From Clostridiales bacterium CCNA10 (GTDB taxonomy: Bacteria > Bacillota > Clostridia > Oscillospirales > Oscillospiraceae): 64,000 nucleotides of DNA. A program made the translations under genes and the position numbers. Location of the stretch: contig AP018533.1 of NCBI GenBank assembly GCA_003573975.1, forward strand, positions 496,001-560,000, read 5' to 3'. Shown here piece after piece: positions 50,906 to 59,025 of the stretch (its first letter is position 1; each line of letters begins with the position of its first letter). The notes under the pieces were generated by a model. That model ran no database searches, was not told the DNA's origin, and saw nothing but the letters and a program-made list of their open reading frames with translations.

Positions 50906-51457
50906 ATGTCCAAGACTACGAAAAAATTGTGTTATATCGCACTTCTGGTTGCGGTTTATGTGCTTTTAAGCATGACATTTACAATTAAGACAGGAAACCT
51001 GGAGATCACCTTCAAGTCCTTGCCGGTGGTGGTGGCGGCTCTGCTGTTTGGCCCGGCGGGCGGCGGCATGACGGCCCTGCTGGGGGAATTTTTATGTCAG
51101 GTGATGATGTATGGTCTGATGCCCACTACAATTTTGTGGCTGCTGCCGCCAGTGGCCCGCGGTTTGGTGATCGGGGGCGCGGCCAGATTCTTTTGGAAGA
51201 GCGGCTGCCTGCTGGAGTCGCGTCCTGTGACCTGCTACGTGGTCTGCCTTGTGGGCTCCTTTGCCACCAGTTGTGTGACGACCGTCTGCCTGTGGCTGGA
51301 CAGCCTGATCTATGACTATTACTCCTTTGCCTTCGTGTTTGGCAGCGCGCTGATCCGCTTTGGGAAGGACATTGTGATCGTAGCCATCGTGACGACGATC
51401 GTGATTCCCCTGATGAAGCTGCTGCGCCGGGGCGGTCTGGTTCCGGTCTTAAATTAA
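50906..51457 (+). CDS. folT: ECF transporter S component, folate type (FolT-like)
   Basis: A 183-residue membrane protein with six predicted helices (LCYIALLVAVYVLLSMTF; LPVVVAALLFGPAGGGMTA; others). The N-terminal LVAVYVLLSM and FGPAGGGMTALLGEF stretches are typical of ECF S components. The folate specificity comes mainly from the THF riboswitch in front and the folate genes behind. The ATP-using ECF module (EcfAA'T) is not nearby and is probably shared from elsewhere. The ATG at 50906 is 9 bases after GGAG. Confidence 0.88.
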   Translation: MSKTTKKLCYIALLVAVYVLLSMTFTIKTGNLEITFKSLPVVVAALLFGPAGGGMTALLGEFLCQVMMYGLMPTTILWLLPPVARGLVIGGAARFFWKSGCLLESRPVTCYVVCLVGSFATSCVTTVCLWLDSLIYDYYSFAFVFGSALIRFGKDIVIVAIVTTIVIPLMKLLRRGGLVPVLN

Positions 51458-51473
51458 GAAAGGAAGCGTTTTG

Positions 51474-52073
51474 ATGGAATGGAGGCATTTCACCCGGGCG
51501 CAGTATATTACAACTGCCTGGTCGGGAGGAACGACCACTCAGCTGGCGATTGCGCCGGAGGGGGCGGTATATGCCGATCGAAAGTTCCTCTGGCGTCTCA
51601 GCTCCGCTCAGGTAGAACTGGAACACTCTGATTTTACACCGTTGCCGGATTATGACCGCCTCATCTCTGTCTTGAAGGGCGAATTGGAGCTTAAAATTGG
51701 ACAGGGAGAGCGCGGCGCGCTGGAAGCCTGCACGGTCCGCGGGTTTGACGGAGGCGTTCCGGTGGAGTCATGGGGGCGCTGTGTGGATTTCAATTTGATG
51801 CTGCGGAAGGGCGCATGTCAGGGCTTTGTGCAGCCGATTGTGTTACCCGCCGGTGGCAGCTGCCAGTGGGCGGCTCCGGTGCCCGCGCCTCAGAAATATC
51901 CAAACCGCACGCTTGCGCTGTACTGCGCGGAGGGGGATCTGACTCTCTCAGATGCGGGAGTCCAGGCGGCTGCCGGGGAACTTCTGCTTTGTGAAAGGGC
52001 AGATGCGTCCTTCCTTCATTTGGAAAGCAAAGCGGGGACTGCAATTATGGCAGCAGTGATCTATACACGATAA
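51474..52073 (+). CDS. hutD: HutD-family protein
   Basis: A 199-residue beta-rich (cupin-like) protein. The opening TAWSGGTTTQLAIAPEGA and the later FLWRLSSAQVELEHSDFT are HutD hallmarks. HutD accompanies histidine-utilisation operons; a role in controlling their upper activity limit has been proposed, but no enzymatic function is known. The ATG at 51474 follows AGGAAGCGTTTTG. It lies between the folate transporter and folD, in a run of same-strand genes. Confidence 0.9.
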   Translation: MEWRHFTRAQYITTAWSGGTTTQLAIAPEGAVYADRKFLWRLSSAQVELEHSDFTPLPDYDRLISVLKGELELKIGQGERGALEACTVRGFDGGVPVESWGRCVDFNLMLRKGACQGFVQPIVLPAGGSCQWAAPVPAPQKYPNRTLALYCAEGDLTLSDAGVQAAAGELLLCERADASFLHLESKAGTAIMAAVIYTR

Positions 52074-52105
52074 GGGATATTTCATTAGGAAGGGATTGAA
52101 GAGAC

Positions 52106-52972
52106 ATGGCAGTCCGACTGTCTGGAATCCCGGTTGCCCGGGAGATGCGCGGGCGCATTCAGGCCGGGGTAGAGCAGCTGCATCAAATCGGTCAGATCCC
52201 CACTATGGGAATTGTCCGGGTAGGTGCACGTCCGGAGGACATCAGCTATGAAACAGGCGCCACAAAGCTGGCCCAGTCGCTGGGGATCGCGGTCTCCCGG
52301 ACCCTGCTCCCGGGTGACGTGGGGGAGCGGCAGCTCTTGGAAGTGCTTCGGGAGGTAAATGAAAATCAGAGGATCCATGGCTGCCTGCTCTTCCGGCCGC
52401 TTCCGGCCCATCTGAACACGCGCGCGGTCCTGGGAGCGCTGTCTTCGGGGAAGGATATTGACGCGATGACCGGGGCCTCTATGGGAGGGCTGATACTTCC
52501 GGGAATGGAGACCTTTCCGCCCTGTACAGCAGCGGCCTGTTTGGAGCTGCTCCGCTTCTATCAGATCTCGCTTCCGGGGAAGCATGTGGCCATTGTGGGG
52601 ACAGGCGCTGCGGTAGGGATGCCGACAGCGGTGCTTTTGATGAACCTGGGAGCGACGGTCTCTGCCTGCAATGTTCTGACAGAGCCGAGAAGACTGCTGG
52701 ATTTATGTCAGGAGTCTGACATTATTATCTCGGCCGTTGGAAAGGCGGGGCTGATCGGACGGGAGCATGTACGCCCGGGCCAGATTGTAATTGATGTGGG
52801 AGTCAGCTTTGACGACCAGGGAAAGATGCATGGAGACGTAAACTTTGCACAGGTGGAGCCAGTGGTCAAAGCCATTACTCCGGTACCGGGTGGCGTGGGC
52901 GCGGTGACCTCGGCGGTCTTGTCCGCGCATACGGTGGAATCGGCTCTGCGGGCAAACGGCCTGACCGGATAG
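52106..52972 (+). CDS. folD: FolD-type methylene-THF dehydrogenase / methenyl-THF cyclohydrolase, divergent
   Basis: A 288-residue protein that would open 5,10-methenyl-THF to 10-formyl-THF, and may oxidise methylene-THF. The catalytic Lys region is ISYETGATKLAQSLGI, followed by KDIDAMTGASMGGLILPG and FPPCTAAACLEL. The cofactor loop reads HVAIVGTGAAVGMPTA where most FolD proteins have GRS..VGKP, so the usual NADP-phosphate-binding arginine is missing. The end is ITPVPGGVGAVTSAVLSA rather than GPMT. It lies 32 bases after hutD. The cyclohydrolase role fits the pathway; cofactor use is uncertain. Confidence 0.88.
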   Translation: MAVRLSGIPVAREMRGRIQAGVEQLHQIGQIPTMGIVRVGARPEDISYETGATKLAQSLGIAVSRTLLPGDVGERQLLEVLREVNENQRIHGCLLFRPLPAHLNTRAVLGALSSGKDIDAMTGASMGGLILPGMETFPPCTAAACLELLRFYQISLPGKHVAIVGTGAAVGMPTAVLLMNLGATVSACNVLTEPRRLLDLCQESDIIISAVGKAGLIGREHVRPGQIVIDVGVSFDDQGKMHGDVNFAQVEPVVKAITPVPGGVGAVTSAVLSAHTVESALRANGLTG

Positions 52973-53012
52973 AGCCCTTACATGACACAGATTCAGGAAG
53001 GAGATACGGCCT

Positions 53013-54281
53013 ATGACCGGACAGGAAGCGGTTGAACTAATCCGTCAGGAGGCTTGGACCGGAAGAAAGCCTGGTCTGAGCCGGACCAGAGAGCTGCTGA
53101 AGCGGGTGGGAAATCCCCACCAGAAACTAAAATATGTCCACATAACCGGAACCAACGGGAAAGGCTCTACCGCTGCAATGGTGGCCTCCGTGCTGGACCA
53201 GGCGGGGCTGACAGTAGGGCTGTATACATCTCCACATCTGTGGCGCTTTCACGAGCGGTTCCAGGTGAATGGTGTGCCGATTCCAGATGACACCTTGGGG
53301 CGGATCGCGGAGCGGGTCATTCAGGCGGGAAAGGGGATGGAGGATCCGGCCACAGAGTTTGAACTGATGACTGTGGTGGGGATGCTCTATTTTCTGGAGG
53401 CTGGCTGTGATATCGTTGTATTGGAGGTTGGCCTGGGAGGACGCATGGATTCCACCAATGTGATCCCGGCCCCGGAAGTGGCCGTGATCACCAATATCGG
53501 TCTGGAGCATACCCGGGAGCTGGGGGACACGCTGGCCCAAATTGCCACGGAGAAATCCGGTATTTTAAAGTCCGGCTGTGACGCAGTGCTCTACCATCAG
53601 AGCGGCGAGGTGGAGGAAGTCATATTGGCCGCCTGCCGCCATCAGGGAATTCCTTTGACGCTGACCAATCCGGAGGAATTGCGTGTGCTGGAATCCGGAC
53701 GGGATGGGCAGACCTTTACCTATCGAGACCGGGGTGCATTCCACATTTCACTTCTGGGCCGCTATCAACTCTATAATGCTGCCACAGCCTTGGAAGTGGC
53801 GGCTGCACTGGTGCGGAGAGGCTGGAAGATTTCAGAGGAAGCTGTGCGACAAGGGCTGCGGGCGGCAGTTTGGCCGGCCCGCATGGAACTGGCTCGCCGG
53901 AATCCGGACGTGCTCCTGGACGGGGGACATAACCCCCAGTGTATGGGCGCTCTCCGGCGTTCCTTGGAGGAACTGTACCCAAACCGGAAGATCTTCTTCC
54001 TGACCGGCGTGCTCTCTGACAAGGACTATCCCTCCATGCTGGGGGAGCTCCTTCCGCTGTCCAAGCAGTTCGTCACCATTACGCCGGACAGTGATCGTGC
54101 CCTCTCAGCCGGAGAGCTGGCCCAGTATTTACGGCAGGCGGGGGCGGAGGCTCAGCCCTGCGGGAGCGTTTCGGAAGGAATTCAGACTGTGCTGGATTTG
54201 GCACAGCCAAATGATGTGGTCTGTGTGTGTGGGTCATTGTACATGATTGGTGAGGCACGCCATGCACTGGGCCTGTGCTGA
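53013..54281 (+). CDS. folC: Folylpolyglutamate synthase / dihydrofolate synthase
   Basis: A 422-residue Mur-ligase-type enzyme that adds glutamates to folates, keeping them in the cell and improving their fit to folate enzymes. P-loop VHITGTNGKGSTAAMVAS, LYTSPHLWRFHERF, EVGLGGRMDSTNVI (metal site) and VLLDGGHNPQCMGALRRS are all present. It follows folD by 40 bases and precedes the formate channel. Being next to a folate importer, it would trap imported folate. Confidence 0.94.
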   Translation: MTGQEAVELIRQEAWTGRKPGLSRTRELLKRVGNPHQKLKYVHITGTNGKGSTAAMVASVLDQAGLTVGLYTSPHLWRFHERFQVNGVPIPDDTLGRIAERVIQAGKGMEDPATEFELMTVVGMLYFLEAGCDIVVLEVGLGGRMDSTNVIPAPEVAVITNIGLEHTRELGDTLAQIATEKSGILKSGCDAVLYHQSGEVEEVILAACRHQGIPLTLTNPEELRVLESGRDGQTFTYRDRGAFHISLLGRYQLYNAATALEVAAALVRRGWKISEEAVRQGLRAAVWPARMELARRNPDVLLDGGHNPQCMGALRRSLEELYPNRKIFFLTGVLSDKDYPSMLGELLPLSKQFVTITPDSDRALSAGELAQYLRQAGAEAQPCGSVSEGIQTVLDLAQPNDVVCVCGSLYMIGEARHALGLC

Positions 54282-54320
54282 ACAGCATAGGCCGATCAAA
54301 TGGAAAGGTGGGAGAATTCT

Positions 54321-55187
54321 GTGCTGACCCCATCGGAGTTTTTCGATTCGTATTGTGAGATCGGATATAAAAAGGCTCGGTCGCCGGCAGGGCGTATCCT
54401 GCTGCTGGCGATTCTGGCGGGAATTCTCATTGGAATGGGAGCCGTGGTGTCCAATACATCGAGCCACGCCCTGGAAAATTTGTCCGTGGCCCGGGTGGTG
54501 TGCGGATTTTTGTTCCCCTTTGGACTGGTCATGGTGCTGTTTACCGGGGCGGAGCTGTTTACCGGGAACTGCCTGATTACTATTCCTGTTCTGGAGAGAA
54601 GGGTGGCCTGGACCGGGATGCTGAGAAACCTGTGCTGGGTTTATATCGGCAATCTGATTGGCGCGGTGCTGCTGGCGGCTGTGATCGTGTACAGCGGACA
54701 ATTGAACCTGTCTGACGGGGCTCTGGCTGTGTGCACCATTCGGACTGCGGCGGCGAAGTGTTCCCTTTCCTTTGGCAGAGCGGTGGTTCTGGGGATTCTG
54801 TGCAACGTATTGGTCTGCATTGGCGTAATGTGCGGCCTGTGTGCAAAAAGCGCAGCCGGCCGTACTCTGGGCGCATTTCTGCCGGTCTGCTTTTTTGTCA
54901 TCTGCGGCTTTGAACACTGTGTTGCCAATATGTATTATATCCCGGCTGGACTGTTGGCCTTGGAGGTTCCGCACTACGCGGAACTGGCGCGGGAGGCCGG
55001 CGTCGCGGTAGAATCTCTGACCTGGAGCCGCTTCTTCCTCCAAAATTTACTGCCGGTCACAGTAGGGAACCTGATGGGCGGCTGTGGATTTGCCGCGCTG
55101 ATCTGGAGCGTCTACCATCCGCGCGGGCCGCTGGAGCGGCGTCCCCTTGCCGGGGACAGAGAAGCCGCAGATATGTCCGTTCAATAG
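54321..55187 (+). CDS. Formate/nitrite channel family protein (FocA-like)
   Basis: A 288-residue FNT channel with six membrane segments. Motifs include LFTGAELFTGNCLIT, GNLIGAVLLAAVIV, GILCNVLVCIGVMCGLCAKS, GFEHCVANMYYIPAG and VGNLMGGCGFAALIW. The two half-helix loops and the conserved His in FEHCVANM are present. The GTG at 54321 follows GGTGGGAG; an ATG at 54300 has no site. Beside Fhs and the histidine-to-formate genes it most likely exports formate. Confidence 0.93.
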   Translation: MLTPSEFFDSYCEIGYKKARSPAGRILLLAILAGILIGMGAVVSNTSSHALENLSVARVVCGFLFPFGLVMVLFTGAELFTGNCLITIPVLERRVAWTGMLRNLCWVYIGNLIGAVLLAAVIVYSGQLNLSDGALAVCTIRTAAAKCSLSFGRAVVLGILCNVLVCIGVMCGLCAKSAAGRTLGAFLPVCFFVICGFEHCVANMYYIPAGLLALEVPHYAELAREAGVAVESLTWSRFFLQNLLPVTVGNLMGGCGFAALIWSVYHPRGPLERRPLAGDREAADMSVQ

Positions 55188-55279
55188 GATACGGATACCC
55201 GGGATTCAGAACCGGGGTGAATGGATGCGTCACGGAAGGCGCGGTGGTGAAAGAACAGCCTTCTGGCTTCAAACAGGAA

Positions 55280-55326
55280 GCGGGCCGGGCAGAGAGAGGG
55301 AACCTCTCAGCCCGGCCCGCTTTATT
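55280..55326 (+). terminator. Terminator of the folate/hut operon
   Basis: GCGGGCCGGGC and GCCCGGCCCGC pair over 11 bases with an inner AGAG/CTCT stem, followed by TTTATT. It ends the run of genes that starts at fchA. Confidence 0.92.
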
Positions 55327-55439
55327 CGCCGTATATAAGCCCGCTTCCAGAGGGTAGGAGAGCGTGGGAGCGTGCCGCATATTTCCCCATGACCAGCCTT
55401 GCGGGAGTTTTCGTTTTTCCATCTCCCACGGGATAAGGG

Positions 55440-56325
55440 TCAAGGGCTTTCTGCCGGGAGCCGGAGCAAGAACTGATTCCCGCCAGCGGGGCCTTCCTCC
55501 ACGCTCACGCTGCCGCCGTGGACCTCTGCGATGGCCCGGACCAGGGCCAGCCCCAGGCCGGTTCCGCCAAGATCCCGGGAGCGGGCTGTATCCAGCCGGA
55601 AGAAGGGCTCAAAGATCCGCTCCCGCAGCTCCGGTGGGATTCTGGGTCCCTGATCGGACACGGTGATGGCCGCATTCGCACCGTCCGGCTCTGCATGGAT
55701 CTGGACTTCCCCGCCTTCCGGCCCGTACTTTACCGCGTTTTCCACCAAATTGAACAGTGCCCGGCGGAGCAGTTCTCTGCTGCCTTGGATGGAACCGGGG
55801 GCAGCCTCTGTAGAAATGTGCATCCCCTTGCCGCTGAACAGTGAGGACACATCCTCCGTAACCTGATGGAGGAGTTCACTCAATTCGATCCGGTCGGTGC
55901 GGGGCACCTGCTCAAGGCTGGTCAGCTTCAGCAGGCTGTCCACCATGCCGGAGAGCCGGTCCACCTCGTCCTCCAAAATGCGGAGGAATTCCTCCGTGGT
56001 CTGTGGAGCAAAATCCTGTTTCTTACGGAATAGGCCAATCCGGGTCTTGAGAACGGCCATCGGGGTGCGGAACTCGTGAGCGGCGTTCTGTGAAAAGCTG
56101 CCGGGCCTGCTGGACCGCAGGAGCCGGGGGAGAAACGAGCGTAAGCGGCATTTCCGCGTCAAGTCCGGGGGCCGTCTGAGCGGGATAGAGGGGGACGGCG
56201 GCGATGCTGTCCGCCAGCTGGATGGCAGACAGATTGCTGGTTACGGCGAGGGCGGTGCAGCACAGGGTCAGTAGCAGGGCGCACCAGAGAGTGACACGCA
56301 GACGCAAAGAATGGGCCCATTTCAT
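55440..56325 (-). pseudogene. Broken sensor histidine kinase
   Basis: The N-terminus (56325 leftwards) reads MKWAHSLRLRVTLWCALLLT with one membrane helix and only about 45 extra residues. The frame then shifts near 56080-56095 and continues as NAAHEFRTPMAVLKTRIG (H-box), LVENAVKYGPEG (N-box), SDQGPRIPPELRERIF and GGTGLGLALVRAI. The second membrane helix and HAMP linker expected between them are missing, so there is both an internal deletion and a frameshift. The start overlaps the response regulator stop. The catalytic half is intact but not connected. Confidence 0.8.
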
Positions 56326-56970
56326 GGTTCTGAATCCTCCATTAAACGATAACCCTGTCCCACCTTTGTTTGGATGGGATCGCCGCTCAGGGCCTCCCGC
56401 AGCTTTTTCCGCAGGGAGGAGATGTGCATTCGGACTACATTGCTGAAGGGATTGGCGTTCGATTCCAACACATGCTCCATCAGCTCCTCCTGGCTGACCC
56501 AGCGGTTCTGATGGAGCATCAGGTGCTCCAAAATGGCGAATTCCCGGGGTGTCAGCTCCAGAGGCTCCCCTCCGGCGGAGATGGAGCGGGACCGGGTATC
56601 CAGTGTCAGGCCGGCTGTGGTGAGCGCTGTATCCCGGGAAACGAACTCCCGGCGCAGCAGGCTGCGGACCCGGGCCTCCAGCTCCTCCAAAGCAAAGGGC
56701 TTGGTGAGATAGTCATCCGCCCCCAGGTCCAGTCCTGTTATCCGGTCAGACAGCCCTGCCCGGGCGGACAGGATCAGCACCCGCAGCTGCGGCCACTCCG
56801 CCCGGGCCACTCGCAGCAGATCCAGCCCGTCCATGCCTGGCAGGTTCAGATCTAGAATCAGCAGATCGAAGGCTTCGTTCAGAAGCAGATCGTAGGCCTT
56901 CGCGCCGTCATAGCACTGCTCTACTGTGTATTTTTCCAGCTCCAGGTCCTCTGCGATACCATCGCACAAC
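56322..56970 (-). pseudogene. OmpR-family response regulator lacking its N-terminal strand
   Basis: From DGIAEDLELEKYTVEQCYDG on it is a normal OmpR/PhoB regulator: phospho-Asp in LLILDLNLPGMDGLD, KPFALEE, and a winged helix ending TKVGQGYRLMEDSEP. The first 10 or so residues, which carry the acidic pair that binds magnesium (usually LLVEDE), are replaced by unrelated sequence. The open frame runs on to 57503, but only because it is antisense to other genes. Without the acidic pair it could not be phosphorylated normally. The cut lies where the opposite-strand gene at 56970 is also truncated. Confidence 0.75.
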
Positions 56971-57377
56971 AGTTTTTCGCCTTTGCCGACCCTGCCAGCG
57001 AGGGCGTGCAAGAGTTCTATAACGCCCTGGCGCAGGCCCATGAGGGTGTGACCGCCAATGGAGCGGGTATCGTTCTGTGCACCAAATCCGAGGAAGGAAA
57101 TGAGCTGTTTGCCGACGCACCCTTCCCGGTCATCCTCTACAATGATTCTCTGAAAGCGGCGGTTGGAAAGAACAGTGGAATGATCGAGGATGAGGAAATC
57201 CCCAACACGGCTTCCTGGTATGTGAACGGCTCTTTCTACTCCTCCTGGAGTCTGAAGGTAGATGCCGAGGATTTGGTCGAGGATGCGGCCGCCTTTGTGG
57301 AGATGAGCCAGGACAAGGAACTTTCCGGTGCCGACAGCGCTGACAGCGGGGCCGCCGGCATGGTCCCAATGGGTTGA
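56970..57377 (+). pseudogene. 5'-truncated gene of unknown function, first of the redox cluster
   Basis: About 135 residues remain: FFAFADPASEGVQEFYNAL at the start, then GIVLCTKSEEGNELFADAPF, NTASWYVNGSFYSSWSLKV and an acidic tail ending GMVPMG. No start codon with a ribosome binding site is seen at the left end, and the frame begins exactly where the minus-strand regulator loses its N-terminus. I do not recognise the family. Its stop lies one base before the start of the CXXC peptide gene, so it was part of that operon. Confidence 0.6.
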
Positions 57378-57378
57378 T

Positions 57379-57510
57379 ATGAGAAAGACAACGGTATGTC
57401 TTCTGGCCGCGGCTGTTCTGATGATGGGCTTTGGCCTGTGGCGGGGAGAAGGGGCTGCAGTCCTGTCCAAGGGGATCAATTTGTGCATGGAGTGTGTGGG
57501 CATTGGCTAA
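57379..57510 (+). CDS. CD1871A-family CXXC small membrane protein
   Basis: Only 43 residues: an N-terminal hydrophobic helix (VCLLAAAVLMMGFGL), a GEGAAVLSKGINLC segment and the C-terminal CMEC motif followed by VGIG. Size, helix and C-x-x-C end match the CD1871A family, found in Clostridia next to NapH-like 4Fe-4S proteins and thioredoxin-like lipoproteins, as here. It probably exchanges thiols or electrons with these neighbours at the membrane. It overlaps the next gene by 8 bases. Confidence 0.85.
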   Translation: MRKTTVCLLAAAVLMMGFGLWRGEGAAVLSKGINLCMECVGIG

Positions 57511-58369
57511 GAACAGACACCGCTGGAAGATCCAGCTGGGGGCGACCCTTGCCGCCAACCCGTTCCTTCTGAACTTTTTTCAGGGGAAGATCTCCCGGGG
57601 GAGGCTGAAAGGGATCTGCGTGCCCGGATTAAACTGCTACTCCTGCCCAGCTGCGGCGGCCTCATGCCCCATTGGGGCGGTCCAGGCCGTCATCGGCTCC
57701 TCCAAATACCACTTTGCCTATTATGTGGTGGGATTTCTGTTGTTTATCGGGGTCCTGCTGGGACGTGTGGTGTGCGGCTTCCTGTGCCCCTTCGGCTGGT
57801 TCCAGGAGCTGCTCCACAAGATCCCCACAAAAAAGTTCAGCACAAAGCGGTTTCACATCCTCACCCATCTGAAATATGGGATTCTGCTCCTCTTTGTCAT
57901 TATCTTGCCTATGACGGTGGTGAACGAGGTAGGGATGGGAGACCCCTTCTTCTGCAAGTACCTATGTCCCGCCGGGATCCTGGAGGGCGGTATCCCCCTG
58001 TCCCTGGCTGATTCCAGCATCCGGGCCAGTTTGGGGTGGCTCTTCACCTGGAAGAGCTGCATCCTGCTGGGGATCGCAGTGCTGTCGGTGTTCTTCTACC
58101 GGCCATTTTGCAAATGGCTGTGTCCCCTGGGGGCCTTTTACGGCCTGTACAACAAGGTATCCGTTTACCGGCTGGAGGTGAACGAAAGCAAGTGTACCTC
58201 CTGCGGCGCATGCAGCCGGGTGTGTAAGATGGATGTGGAGGTCTTCCACATCCCCAACCACGCTGAGTGCATCCGCTGCGGAGACTGCGTAGCCACTTGT
58301 CCCCAGCAGGCGATTACAAAGACCTTTGCGCTGAAAAGACAAACAAAAAAGAAGGAGACTGTAACATGA
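57503..58369 (+). CDS. NapH/YccM-like 4Fe-4S membrane protein
   Basis: A 288-residue membrane protein with four or five helices. Cys pairs lie in VPGLNCYSCPAAAASCPIGA, GFLCPFGWFQELLHKIP and CKWLCPLGAFYGLYNKV. The C-terminus holds two 4Fe-4S clusters (CTSCGACSRVCKMD and CIRCGDCVATCPQQA). It resembles NapH/RnfB-like electron-transfer proteins. The TTG at 57503 is used because GGAG lies 10 bases upstream and the family begins MAK.; a GTG at 57494 is possible. Its stop overlaps the next gene (ATGA). It likely carries electrons across the membrane to the TlpA-like partner. Confidence 0.88.
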   Translation: MAKNRHRWKIQLGATLAANPFLLNFFQGKISRGRLKGICVPGLNCYSCPAAAASCPIGAVQAVIGSSKYHFAYYVVGFLLFIGVLLGRVVCGFLCPFGWFQELLHKIPTKKFSTKRFHILTHLKYGILLLFVIILPMTVVNEVGMGDPFFCKYLCPAGILEGGIPLSLADSSIRASLGWLFTWKSCILLGIAVLSVFFYRPFCKWLCPLGAFYGLYNKVSVYRLEVNESKCTSCGACSRVCKMDVEVFHIPNHAECIRCGDCVATCPQQAITKTFALKRQTKKKETVT

Positions 58370-58908
58370 AAAAACGGGTTTCTCTGCTGCTGGCTGCAGC
58401 CATGACGCTGACTGCGCTCACTGGCTGCTCCTTCGGAAATGATACCACTCTGGTATCCAAAACGCCGTTCCCGGAATTTTCTGAGGTGGACACTGAGGGC
58501 AACCAGGTGAGCAGCGACATTTTCGCGGACTACGACGCCACCATCGTCAACTTCTGGAACAACGGCTGCGGCACCTGTATCGAAGAGATGCCGGAACTGG
58601 AGGAGTTGTACCACCAGTTTCAGGAGCAGAATATCAATCTCATCGGTGTGGGCACCGACTCCGGAGAGGGGGAGGAACAGATGGAGACTGCCCGAAACAT
58701 TCTAACAGAAAAAGGAGTCACCTATGTGAACATCTCCCCAGATCCAGAGGGCAAGTTCTATCAGGACTTCATCTCTGAGATTTTCAGCTATCCCACCACC
58801 TACATTGTGGATGGTGAGGGCAATGTCATTGGCGTGCCCATCATTGGGAATGTGAAGAAACAGATCGATACAGTGAACGAGCGTCTGGCGCTGATCCAAT
58901 CTGAATGA
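58366..58908 (+). CDS. TlpA/ResA-like thioredoxin lipoprotein
   Basis: A 180-residue extracytoplasmic protein. The lipobox is LTALTGCS (Cys 21). The thioredoxin fold has NFWNNGCGTCIEEMPELEEL with the active C-x-x-C (CGTC), and SYPTTYIVDGEGNVIG with the cis-proline. It is a reductase or peroxiredoxin-type thiol partner that probably receives electrons from the 4Fe-4S membrane protein encoded just before it. Confidence 0.92.
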   Translation: MKKRVSLLLAAAMTLTALTGCSFGNDTTLVSKTPFPEFSEVDTEGNQVSSDIFADYDATIVNFWNNGCGTCIEEMPELEELYHQFQEQNINLIGVGTDSGEGEEQMETARNILTEKGVTYVNISPDPEGKFYQDFISEIFSYPTTYIVDGEGNVIGVPIIGNVKKQIDTVNERLALIQSE

Positions 58909-58951
58909 AGATGATAAGCTTCCAATGCCAGCAGAGGACCTGCGGCTGTGC

Positions 58952-59000
58952 AAAAACGCCGGAGCGCGCCGTCTCAATGACGGCGCGCTCCGGCGTTTTT
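58952..59000. terminator. Strong bidirectional terminator
   Basis: AAAAACGCCGGAGCGCGCC and its complement to GGCGTTTTT form a perfect 22-base stem with a 5-base loop, with A5 on the left and T5 on the right. It serves both the redox cluster and the convergent phospholipase-type gene. Confidence 0.97.
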
Positions 59001-59025
59001 GTATCATGCAGGTGCGGCGGGAGAG

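Noticed and set aside
56970..57503. An N-terminal extension of the response regulator frame to 57503
   Set aside because: This part is antisense to the truncated redox-cluster gene and the CXXC peptide and does not resemble a receiver domain.
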